Assembly: GCA_963664065.1 (NCBI GenBank)
Contig: OY760942.1
Location: 372,001 to 436,000 of the forward strand
Direction: 5' to 3'
Source: JABDJL01 sp963664065
Lineage (GTDB): Bacteria > Pseudomonadota > Gammaproteobacteria > Xanthomonadales > SZUA-36
Length of the DNA stretch: 64,000 nucleotides
The notes beneath the pieces are model-generated. The model worked only from the letters and a program-made list of their open reading frames with translations. It had not been told where the DNA came from and ran no database searches. The first letter of the stretch is position 1. Every line of letters starts with the position of its first letter. Below, piece after piece: positions 16,560 to 24,584 of the stretch. The translations under genes and the position numbers were made by a program.

Positions 16560-19169
16560 ATGAAAATCAACCGTAATCCACTATCTAATGCTGTGAGAAA
16601 CGGCTTGAGCAGTGTGCTGGTCCTCGGACTTGCCTCTACTCCTCTGGCTGTTCTTGCGCAGGACGATGCAGATGACGAGGAAGGCGTTGAGCTTGATCGC
16701 GTCCAGGTAACTGGTTCACGAATTAAGCGTACCGACGTCGAAGGCGCACTGCCTGTAACAGTCATCGATCGCGACATGATCGAGTTGAGCGGTGAAAGCT
16801 CAGCTGCAGACATGCTGCGAAACCTTACTTTTAACACCGCCGGATCACGGCGTCCGCAATCAGGTAGCTCTGCTCAGGGCACATCCTCAGTTGCGTTACG
16901 CGGTATCGGTTCCTCACGCACCCTGGTGCTGATCGATGGCCGGCGTTTGGGGCAATCACCATCAACCGGTTCGGACCAGGATTTGAGCCAGATTCCTCTG
17001 GGCGCTATCGAGCGTATCGAAATTCTGTCTGACGGCGCATCTGCTATTTACGGGTCTGATGCAATCGGCGGCGTAATCAACGTCGTACTCCGTGAAGACT
17101 TCCAGGGCGCTGAGTTGATGATTGGCCAGGCCAGCATCACCCATGAAGGCGGCGACCGCGAAGAAGGTTCAATTGCCTTTGGTGCTTCCAGCTCCACATC
17201 CAGGCTCATCGGTGGTATTTCATGGAATGACCGCGACATTATCTTTGCTCGCAATCTTCCTTGGACCGTCCCAGGCGCGTCCGTCTTTGGCAACAGTTTC
17301 ACCACCGTGATCGGTGGTTTTGACAACTTCAACTGGACGTCTTATGGTGGTGGTAACGCTTGCGACTATGCGGGAACCGCCTATTTTACAATCCCTAACC
17401 CCAATTCGGTAAACGGCACGCGCTGTGCTTATGACTTCACTCGGGTGTCTGCTGACGAAGGTTCGACCAGTAACAAGTCTGTGTACCTGAAAGCGTCTCA
17501 CGAGGTCAACAACGACTGGAGCGTCTGGTTGAATGCCATTGCTGCACAGTCCTGGTCTTTCGGCCGTTACGCGCCGGTTCCGGATTCAAGCTTCTTCTCA
17601 GAACCCTTGACCGCTGCCAGCCCGAACAACCCGACCAACCCTGACAGTGCGCTGTACGATCCTGCGTTTGGACCGCCAGCATTTGTTAACTGGTGGCACC
17701 GTTTCGATGCCCTCGGCAATCGCGACAGTGAAGTTGAAAACCTGGTGGACGACTTTACCGTCGGTATGACAGGTTGGGTTGGGAATGCGGAGGTTGACTT
17801 CGGTGTCCGCAAAACCAAGAACAAAACCTATGATATCGGTCGTAACTACCTGTTGCGTTCAGCGGCTGTAGCTCTGATTGAAAGTGGTGAATACGACCTC
17901 GAGTTCCCGCATCAGAATCCAGCCAGTGTGCTGAATTCAATGAAGGTTGTGATCTCGCGTATCTCCAACTACGACCAGGACGAGGCTTTCGCTTCCGTTG
18001 CCTGGGATATGTTTGAACTGGACGCGGGTCCGGTTCAGTGGTTCGTGGGTGCTGAATATCGCGAAGTCCGTTACTTTGACGCCTATGACTCGCTTTCAGA
18101 AGCGGGCCAGGTGGGTGGTTCTGCCGGCAACAGCGCTGGTGGTAATCGCGACGTGACCGCGTTCTACTTCGAAACCCTGTTGCCGTTTGGCGACAACTTC
18201 GAAATTTCACTGGCGGGCCGTTCGGATGACTACAGCGATTACGGCAGTGACTTCTCACCGAAGGTATCCATGCGCTGGCAGGCTAGCGATACCCTGGTGC
18301 TTCGTGCATCAATCGGTGAGGGCTTCCACGCCCCGGGGCTGGACATCATCACGCAGTTGGATGCTTTCTCTGCTGATTCAGTCAGCGATCCGGCGTCCTG
18401 TCTGGCACAGGGCCAAACCGAAAATTGTTCACTGCAGATCAACGCCACACGTACCGCCAATCCGGACCTGGAGTCTGAGCAATCAGACCAGTACTCGTTT
18501 GGATTCGCATGGGCGCCAACTGATTGGTTCAATGGAACCGTCGATTACTACGACATTGCGGTCGGCAACCGTATCAGGTTCTTTAGTTCTCAGGGTTTGA
18601 TCAGTCTTACCAATGCTGGTGATCCGATTCCTGCCGGTCTCGGCGTTACCCGTAACCCCAACAACGATGCGATTGTACATATCACCTCCGGTTATGGTAA
18701 CGAGGGTGACCTGGAAACAGCAGGCTTTGATGTCAATGCCAAGTTCAGCTTTGAAGTGGGTGCAGGACGTCTGAGCTCTAACTTCCAGTATTCACAGGTT
18801 CTGGATTACAGCCTCGATAAAGGCCGTGACCGGGTCGATGATCCTGGTCTGCCCTCCTACCGTGCGGTGATCTCCAACCTGTATGAAGTTGGTGACTTCA
18901 GCTTTGCCTGGAACACCAATGTGATTGCTGATCAGTGTGACGAGGGTACATGCCCGGCTGACGATGTGGGTGTTCCGACATGGGCCACCAATGATGTCCA
19001 GGTGAACTACTTCACACCCTGGGATGGCAAGGTGACCATCGGTGCTCGTAACATCACCGATAAAGAGCCGCCCATCAATGTGGGTAGCTTTGGCTCACGC
19101 CGTTACGACTTCAGCCTCTACGACGGTTATGGCCGTATCGTTTACGCCCGTTACACTCAGACTTTCTAA
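16560..19169 (+). CDS. TonB-dependent receptor (large, substrate unknown)
   Basis: 869 residues. Signal peptide with the LVLGLASTPLAVLAQ end, TonB box region LDRVQVTGSRIKR, plug (VTVIDRDMIE, ADMLRNLTFNTAG, VALRGIGSSRTLVLIDGRRL, IERIEILSDGASAIYGSDAIGGVINVV split over strands) and a barrel ending YARYTQTF. This subtype, with GSRIKRTD and an Oar/carbohydrate-like plug, is common in oligotrophic proteobacteria and takes up varied substrates, including glycans and peptides, rather than classic siderophores. No Fur box is visible. It is next to the sulfotransferase/halogenase island but is separated from it by a terminator, so a functional link is only suggested. Confidence 0.93.
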   Translation: MKINRNPLSNAVRNGLSSVLVLGLASTPLAVLAQDDADDEEGVELDRVQVTGSRIKRTDVEGALPVTVIDRDMIELSGESSAADMLRNLTFNTAGSRRPQSGSSAQGTSSVALRGIGSSRTLVLIDGRRLGQSPSTGSDQDLSQIPLGAIERIEILSDGASAIYGSDAIGGVINVVLREDFQGAELMIGQASITHEGGDREEGSIAFGASSSTSRLIGGISWNDRDIIFARNLPWTVPGASVFGNSFTTVIGGFDNFNWTSYGGGNACDYAGTAYFTIPNPNSVNGTRCAYDFTRVSADEGSTSNKSVYLKASHEVNNDWSVWLNAIAAQSWSFGRYAPVPDSSFFSEPLTAASPNNPTNPDSALYDPAFGPPAFVNWWHRFDALGNRDSEVENLVDDFTVGMTGWVGNAEVDFGVRKTKNKTYDIGRNYLLRSAAVALIESGEYDLEFPHQNPASVLNSMKVVISRISNYDQDEAFASVAWDMFELDAGPVQWFVGAEYREVRYFDAYDSLSEAGQVGGSAGNSAGGNRDVTAFYFETLLPFGDNFEISLAGRSDDYSDYGSDFSPKVSMRWQASDTLVLRASIGEGFHAPGLDIITQLDAFSADSVSDPASCLAQGQTENCSLQINATRTANPDLESEQSDQYSFGFAWAPTDWFNGTVDYYDIAVGNRIRFFSSQGLISLTNAGDPIPAGLGVTRNPNNDAIVHITSGYGNEGDLETAGFDVNAKFSFEVGAGRLSSNFQYSQVLDYSLDKGRDRVDDPGLPSYRAVISNLYEVGDFSFAWNTNVIADQCDEGTCPADDVGVPTWATNDVQVNYFTPWDGKVTIGARNITDKEPPINVGSFGSRRYDFSLYDGYGRIVYARYTQTF

Positions 19170-19190
19170 GATCGTCTGAAGCTAGACAAG

Positions 19191-19219
19191 AAACGGGCTC
19201 TTCGGAGCCCGTTTTTTTT
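19191..19219 (+). terminator. Rho-independent terminator after the TonB receptor
   Basis: Perfect ten-base stem AAACGGGCTC (19191-19200) / GAGCCCGTTT (19205-19214), UUCG-type tetraloop TTCG, and a run of eight T. Located 21 bases after the receptor stop. Confidence 0.95.
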
Positions 19220-19243
19220 GGCATGTAGAAAGCTGAAAAGGAT

Positions 19244-19268
19244 GTGGGAGCGATCACCGATCGCGAAT
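19244..19268 (-). repeat. REP-like element, copy 1
   Basis: Read on the minus strand it is ATTCGCGATCGGTGATCGC-TCCCAC, a variant of the family at 34462-34488, 53887-53913 and 53957-53982 (pattern AATTCGCGA-K-CA-R-GTG-M-TCGCTCCTAC). It is imperfectly palindromic (GCGATC/GATCGC). Sits between the receptor terminator and the convergent sulfotransferase gene. Confidence 0.75.
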
Positions 19269-19304
19269 GGGGAATGGGGGAGAACCGCGTACCTTTTCAT
19301 AAAC

Positions 19305-19360
19305 CACGCCATAAATACATCCATGTAGGCTCGAAGCATTCATCCATGAATGCTACGGTC
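19305..19360 (+). repeat. 56-bp dispersed repeat, copy A
   Basis: Matches the reverse complement of 34540-34595 at 55 of 56 positions. It contains an internal hairpin GCATTCAT-CC-ATGAATGC. A more weakly conserved flank continues to about 19275. No open reading frame is associated; it is an intergenic dispersed element. Confidence 0.9.
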
Positions 19361-19386
19361 TTATGAAAAGTCACCCGCTTCTCCCC

Positions 19387-20990
19387 CTACAAACCACGGA
19401 GATACCCCGCCTCGTCCAGCATCTTCCTCAATGGCTCCAACTGCTCCTCATAGTCTTTCCATTTGCCTATGGAAGATGAATAAAGCTTCTGCCTGACCTG
19501 GCTGGCACTGGCTGTTGTTGATGCCTGTGTGTTTTGATGAAACTCCAGGCACTGGTCCTGCCAGGGGAGGCCGCAGAACTCGAGTAATTTCCGGATTTCT
19601 GTTTCAGGTTCAGTAACCAGGTCTTCATAGTGAGCGACATGAATAGCGTCACCTGCCACATCCAGCCAGTGATCCAGCAGCCGCTGGTGCGCAATAAAGT
19701 ATTTTCCCAACTCTTCCAGGTCATAGGAAAACTGGTATATATCGGTGAACAGCTGTTTGTACATTGAATAACAACTGTCCATTGGATTGCGTTGCAGCAG
19801 CACGATTTTCGTCTCGGGCAGGGCCAGCCGGATCGGCCCGATGTTCAAGGTGTTCTGGGGGAACTTGTCGACAAAATTCGGACTTTGCCCTGTCAGCGGC
19901 CTCGTGCTTTCAATATAAACCTGGCCCAGTTGTGCGAAATTGATCTGCGCGGTCATGCGCACCATATCGTTGCGGTCAGCGGTCTGAAAATCCGGATTCT
20001 GCTGGCTCACGGCCTGCGCCATGCCGGCGATACAGCGCGTAAAATTGGTCAATTCCCCGGCGCTGATGACGGAATCATGACTGCCCAGGATGCGCTCGAC
20101 CAGGGTGGTTCCGGTCCTTGGCAAGCCCAGCACGAATATTGCTTCACTGTTCGCATGCCCCGGAGCGTCCCGGGACATAAAGTCCCTGTTATATACCTCG
20201 ATTATGGTATTGATGAAATCCAGGTCTTCATCAAGCTTGTAATGTAAACTACTTCGCCTGGCTTTCGCTCCCCTTTCCAGCGAATTGAAACTCTTTTCGC
20301 TTTCCCCCATGTCTTCGTATTCCTTGGCCAGTGAGTAGCTGATCAAGGCCTCACCCATCGGGTTGGCAGATATGGTGGACAGGGTGGCTTCGAGTTCTTC
20401 GACATGGTTATCGTCGGAGGATTGCTTCCGCAATCCACTGCGCAGAAATCTGGCGTCATGGTCCTGCGGATTGAGCTCGATTGCCTTGTTGCAGGCAGCC
20501 TCTGCGCCTTCCAGGTCCCCCTTGAATCTCAACACGGTCGCCAGGTTGAAGTGAAGGCGACCTTCATCAGGATTTTGGTCAATCGCATTAAGGAACATTT
20601 CCAGCGCGAGCTCGTATTGTCCCAGGTTACTTGCCAGCAGCCCGAGCTCACCCAGGATTGTCTTGTCCTGGTGATCTGAACGGGCCAGCTCCTTTAGCAT
20701 GGCAATGGCCTGATCGGGATGGCCCCCTGTCTGCAGGCAGGTGGCTTTGTGCAATAACCAACGCTGATTCCCGGGCTGGAGATCCAGGGCCTGGTTTATG
20801 GACTTGAGAGCATGGTCATGACCACCGAGTTGCAGGGCGAGAAAACGCCGGCATACCAACCGTTGGCATCATCGGGATAGCTGCTGTTCATTAGCTGACA
20901 ACCATTCACAGCACGCTGAATATCCTTTTGACGGATTAACTCCCATATCTGCGCAAGCAGCTGATTTGCCGACGGTATTTGAGCTTGCAT
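19387..20990 (-). pseudogene. TPR-sulfotransferase, frameshifted
   Basis: A TPR repeat region (about residues 1-240) followed by a PAPS-dependent sulfotransferase domain (5'-phosphosulfate loop LPRTGTTLVERIL; later VLLQRNPMDSCYSMYKQ) that ends near AGYLRGL. The true N-terminus starts at ATG 20990 (MQAQIPSANQLLAQIW) but runs out of frame at GWYAGVF; the rest continues in another frame as FLALQLGG. Restoring one base in the A4 run at 20842-20845 (T4 on the coding strand) joins the halves into one protein of about 534 residues. Either a sequencing slip or a real lesion. If the shorter frame starts by itself (TTG 20859), the sulfotransferase domain would still be made. Divergent from the methyltransferase gene. 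Confidence 0.85.
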
Positions 20991-21075
20991 CTGGCTGGTT
21001 AATCCCCGGTGGCAGGCTGGTTGGAATTGTTTGGATCATCATAACATTCGTAGTGTTGGCCTTATATACACCGGC

Positions 21076-21103
21076 CTTTTATCATGAGTCTTTTATCATG
21101 AGC
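21076..21103. repeat. Tandem 14-bp repeat in a divergent promoter region
   Basis: CTTTTATCATGAGT (21076-21089) is repeated directly as CTTTTATCATGAGC (21090-21103). It lies in the 169-base region between the divergent TPR-sulfotransferase and methyltransferase genes, where a regulator could bind two tandem sites. No inverted symmetry beyond TCATGA inside each unit. Confidence 0.5.
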
Positions 21104-21159
21104 TTGGCCCCGATATAGTTCCCGTCCGGTCCACGGCTCCGCTGGTATCAGAAGAGACT

Positions 21160-22116
21160 ATGACAACAAGACATTCAGATCACTGGAGCGACTACTGGTC
21201 CCGGGCTTGCCTCACTTCGCTGCCACAGGATTTTGCTGTCAATTACGACGGCGAGGTGGCCGAATTCTGGGATCGGGCCTTTATTGATATACCCGCCGGC
21301 GGGGCCGTGATAGACCTGTGTACCGGCAACGGCGCCATTGCACTGTTGGCAGCGGCATTTTCCGAAAAGCAAGCTCACGATTTTGGCATCACTGCCGTGG
21401 ACGCGGCCACGATCGATCCGGACGAGATTGCCGGTCATTTTCCGGACCTGTCAACTTTGTTAAAGCGGATCAGCTTTATCGGAGATTGCCGCGTGGAAGA
21501 CAACAGCCTTCCTGATGCGAGCTTTGACCTGGTGACCAGCCAATACGGTATCGAGTATTGCGAATGGAAGCCGGCGGCAGAGCAGGCAGCCAGGCTGCTC
21601 AAACCGGGTGGCAGACTGGTCATGGTTAACCACACGGCAACCAGTGACATCATGAAGTTCATGGAACAGGAGCACCGAGAATACTCGATGCTGGAGCAAT
21701 CGGGGTTTTTCTCCTCGATTCGCGGATACCTGCAAAAAAGGATCGACTACAGCAGCATGCGGCACACCCTGGCAGAACTGCATCGGAACCTGGACATGGT
21801 TGTGCGAGGCGGCGGCACGCCCCTGTTCCGGTCCGTTCATGACATGCTTACCGGGGTGCTGGGGATGGATCAACAGGCGCTGGAAAAAGGGCGGGTTCAT
21901 CTCGAGGCGTATTACGCACAGACACAACACGGATTTCACCGCCTGGCAGATATGCTGCGGGTTAACCGGGCAATCCAGTCTGAGCCAGAGTGGTACCGGG
22001 TGTTCGAAACTGCCGGGCTCGATTTACTGGAAAGCGGTGATATCCGTTATCGTGAAAAACATCATGCCGGCGCCTTTTTTGAATTTATCAAGCCCGGGTC
22101 CGGCGAATCATCCTGA
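21160..22116 (+). CDS. SAM-dependent methyltransferase (class I)
   Basis: 318 residues. The Rossmann-fold SAM site is clear: motif I VIDLCTGNGAIALLAA, acidic end of strand 2 (ITAVDAA), FDLVTSQYGIEY (motif for strand 4) and LLKPGGRLVMVNH (strand 5). The family methylates O, N or C atoms of small molecules or macromolecules; the substrate cannot be read from the sequence. Its stop overlaps the next start (TGATG at 22114-22118), so it is coupled to a sulfotransferase, with a halogenase 30 bases further on. This makes a small-molecule or polymer tailoring role likely. Confidence 0.88.
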   Translation: MTTRHSDHWSDYWSRACLTSLPQDFAVNYDGEVAEFWDRAFIDIPAGGAVIDLCTGNGAIALLAAAFSEKQAHDFGITAVDAATIDPDEIAGHFPDLSTLLKRISFIGDCRVEDNSLPDASFDLVTSQYGIEYCEWKPAAEQAARLLKPGGRLVMVNHTATSDIMKFMEQEHREYSMLEQSGFFSSIRGYLQKRIDYSSMRHTLAELHRNLDMVVRGGGTPLFRSVHDMLTGVLGMDQQALEKGRVHLEAYYAQTQHGFHRLADMLRVNRAIQSEPEWYRVFETAGLDLLESGDIRYREKHHAGAFFEFIKPGSGESS

Positions 22117-22961
22117 TGGGAAACCTGCTTTGGATAGCCTCTTATCCCAAGTCCGGGAATACCTGGATGCGGGCATTTATCGAGAATTATCTGCAAAACC
22201 GGGCGCAAGCTGTGGACATCAACCGTCTGCTCAAACTATCCAGCGCGGAAGCCAGGGCAGACCGCTTCAATTCGTTCATAGAAGAGGGAAAGTGCAGCAC
22301 AGATCTGAGCACCGAAGAAATTTGTTCAATCAGACCCCTGGTACACGCACATATCGCCAGGCAGGCGAAAGGCACTGTATTTGTCAAAACACATAATTTT
22401 CTGGGTGAATACAAGGGCTTTCCATTACATAACTCATCGGTAACATCCGGCGCCATTTACATGGTCAGAAACCCGCTGGATGTGGTGGTGTCCATGGCAA
22501 ATTACTTTGATTACCCGGCGGACGAAGCCATCGACTACATGGCCGAGGAAATGACCGGAACTCCGAACGAGCCGGAAAATGTGCCACAAATTATCAGCTC
22601 CTGGTCGTCACATGTGCAAAGTTGGACGGGAAAACCCGAGAACCAAATACTGATTCTGAGATACGAGGACATGCTAGTTAACCCTTTGAAAGAATTTAGG
22701 AAAGTCGTTTCCTTCCTGGGTCAGCCACGTGATCCGGTCCGTTTAAAAAAGGCCATTCGCTTTTCTGCCTTCGATCAAATGAAAGCACAGGAAAGGAAAC
22801 GCGGATTCGTGGAAAAACACGAGAATGCGCCTTCGTTTTTCAGGCGTGGACGCCAAAACCAATGGCGCGAAAAACTCTCAAATCAACAGGTTCGAAGGAT
22901 TGTTGATGTTCATGGCGAACAGATGGCAAAATTCAAATACCTGCCGGCGGCTTATTCATAA
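22116..22961 (+). CDS. PAPS-dependent sulfotransferase
   Basis: 281 residues of the Sulfotransfer_1 type. N-terminal 5'-phosphosulfate binding loop SYPKSGNTWMR (9-19), 3'-phosphate site YMVRNPLDVVVSMANYF, and the C-terminal region FFRRGRQNQWRE in the position of the family's GxxGxWK loop. It transfers sulfate from PAPS to a hydroxyl or amine of an acceptor, which is not known. The ATG overlaps the methyltransferase stop by one base. Unlike the neighbouring TPR-sulfotransferase it is intact and has no repeat domain. Confidence 0.9.
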   Translation: MGNLLWIASYPKSGNTWMRAFIENYLQNRAQAVDINRLLKLSSAEARADRFNSFIEEGKCSTDLSTEEICSIRPLVHAHIARQAKGTVFVKTHNFLGEYKGFPLHNSSVTSGAIYMVRNPLDVVVSMANYFDYPADEAIDYMAEEMTGTPNEPENVPQIISSWSSHVQSWTGKPENQILILRYEDMLVNPLKEFRKVVSFLGQPRDPVRLKKAIRFSAFDQMKAQERKRGFVEKHENAPSFFRRGRQNQWREKLSNQQVRRIVDVHGEQMAKFKYLPAAYS

Positions 22962-22993
22962 ATATTATCTACATTCAAAACAGGCTTTAAAAA

Positions 22994-24526
22994 TTGCAAG
23001 CAGAACGAATCAGGAAAATCGTTATAGTGGGCGGAGGAACCGCCGGTTGGATGACAGCCTCGGCGTTTATCAGGTACCTGGGCCCGGAAACCTGTTCCAT
23101 TCGCCTGGTTGAGTCGGACCAGATCATGACCGTGGGTGTCGGCGAAGCGACCATACCGGCAATCCGCGAATTCAATCGTCGCCTTGGCCTCGATGAAACA
23201 GACTTCATGCGCCAGACCAATGCCAGCTTTAAACTTGGCATCCAGTTCGAAAACTGGGCTCAGCAGGGTGATTCCTATATTCATGCTTTTGGATATTATG
23301 GCCAGCCGATTAATGACGTTCCTTTTCAGCACATCTGGCTCAGGATGCGCGAACTGGGCGACAACTCTTCGTTCAATGACTATTGCATGCCACACGTCGC
23401 TTCTGAGCTTGGCCGGTTTATTCATCCGGCCGATGATCCTGCCTCGGTACTGTCACGGTACTTCTATGCCTTTCACTTCGACGCGACGCTGTACGCGCAA
23501 TATCTTCGCGACTGGTCGGAACAACGTGGTGTGCGGAGAACAGAAGGGAAAGTCACGGATGTCAAACAGGATGGAGAAAGCGGCTTTATACAGTCCGTAA
23601 CGCTGGAAAGTGGCGAAGAGATTGAGGGTGAATTGTTCGTGGACTGTTCAGGTTTTGGTGGCTTACTGATTGAGCAGACTCTGAAAACGGGCTATCACGA
23701 TTGGAGCCACTATCTTCCCTGCAACAGCGCCTTCGCTGTATCTGCAGCCTACCGGGATGATGCCACCCCGATACCGCCATATACCCGCGCCAGGGCACTG
23801 CAGGCAGGCTGGCAGTGGCGGATTCCTTTGCAGAACCGGACCGGTGATGGCCATGTTTTTTGTGACGAATACATCAGTCACGACGAAGCAGCGTCTACTT
23901 TGCTTGAGAACATCGAAGGCGAAGCACTGACCGAGCCCCGTTTGCTGCGTTTCACCACCGGTATGCGGAAGAAAATCTGGAATAAGAATTGTGTATCCAT
24001 CGGTCTGTCCGGCGGTTTTCTGGAGCCCCTGGAATCCACCAGTATTTACCTGATTCAAACCGCGATCCTGAAGCTTATCAGGAGTTTTCCTGACCGCAAT
24101 TTCGATCCTGTGCATTTGGATGAATACAACCGCCAGATGGCGAACAAATACCAGGAAGTCAGAGATTTCCTCATCCTTCACTATCACGCCACAAGCCGGG
24201 AGGACACACCATTCTGGAATTATTGCCGGACGATGGAAATCCCGGAGGAATTGGCGCGCCGGATAGAGTTGTTCCTGAATAGCGGAATGGTGTCCTTCAA
24301 ACAGTCCGAGTTGTTTATTGAGCATAACTGGCTGGCCGTTTTGATCGGACAAGGGGTGATACCCGAGCGCTACGATCCGAGGGTCGATGGAATGCAGGAT
24401 GAAGAAATAAAACGGATTCTTCAGCAAATGCGCGCGGCGATCAGGCAGCAGGCCGAAGCCTTGCCGGTTCACGCCAAGACACTGGCCGATTATTGCAAGG
24501 GCGAATTGCTGACCCGCCACCGTTAA
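22994..24526 (+). CDS. Flavin-dependent tryptophan-type halogenase
   Basis: 510 residues with every hallmark of the PrnA/RebH family at matching positions: FAD loop GGGTAGW (13-19), catalytic lysine K80 in ASFKLGIQ, WxWxIP as W273-W275-I277-P278, and E347 in LEPLEST. The enzyme uses FADH2, oxygen and chloride or bromide to make hypohalous acid, which the lysine directs to an aromatic substrate. An in-frame stop at 22988 leaves TTG at 22994 as the only usable start, which is unusual. No flavin reductase gene is visible in the window. The free substrate may be tryptophan, another indole or a larger carrier-bound molecule. Confidence 0.93.
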   Translation: MQAERIRKIVIVGGGTAGWMTASAFIRYLGPETCSIRLVESDQIMTVGVGEATIPAIREFNRRLGLDETDFMRQTNASFKLGIQFENWAQQGDSYIHAFGYYGQPINDVPFQHIWLRMRELGDNSSFNDYCMPHVASELGRFIHPADDPASVLSRYFYAFHFDATLYAQYLRDWSEQRGVRRTEGKVTDVKQDGESGFIQSVTLESGEEIEGELFVDCSGFGGLLIEQTLKTGYHDWSHYLPCNSAFAVSAAYRDDATPIPPYTRARALQAGWQWRIPLQNRTGDGHVFCDEYISHDEAASTLLENIEGEALTEPRLLRFTTGMRKKIWNKNCVSIGLSGGFLEPLESTSIYLIQTAILKLIRSFPDRNFDPVHLDEYNRQMANKYQEVRDFLILHYHATSREDTPFWNYCRTMEIPEELARRIELFLNSGMVSFKQSELFIEHNWLAVLIGQGVIPERYDPRVDGMQDEEIKRILQQMRAAIRQQAEALPVHAKTLADYCKGELLTRHR

Positions 24527-24584
24527 GCTTCCCTAAAATTGAGTGTAATAAGAATTGCAAAGGAACTACCAGCTGCTAACCAGC

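Noticed and set aside
16345..16563. 72-codon open frame before the large TonB receptor
   Set aside because: No ribosome-binding site or family resemblance; it covers the promoter and leader and overlaps the receptor start.
23663..24520. 285-codon open frame opposite the halogenase
   Set aside because: Antisense to a halogenase with all catalytic residues; no domain of its own.
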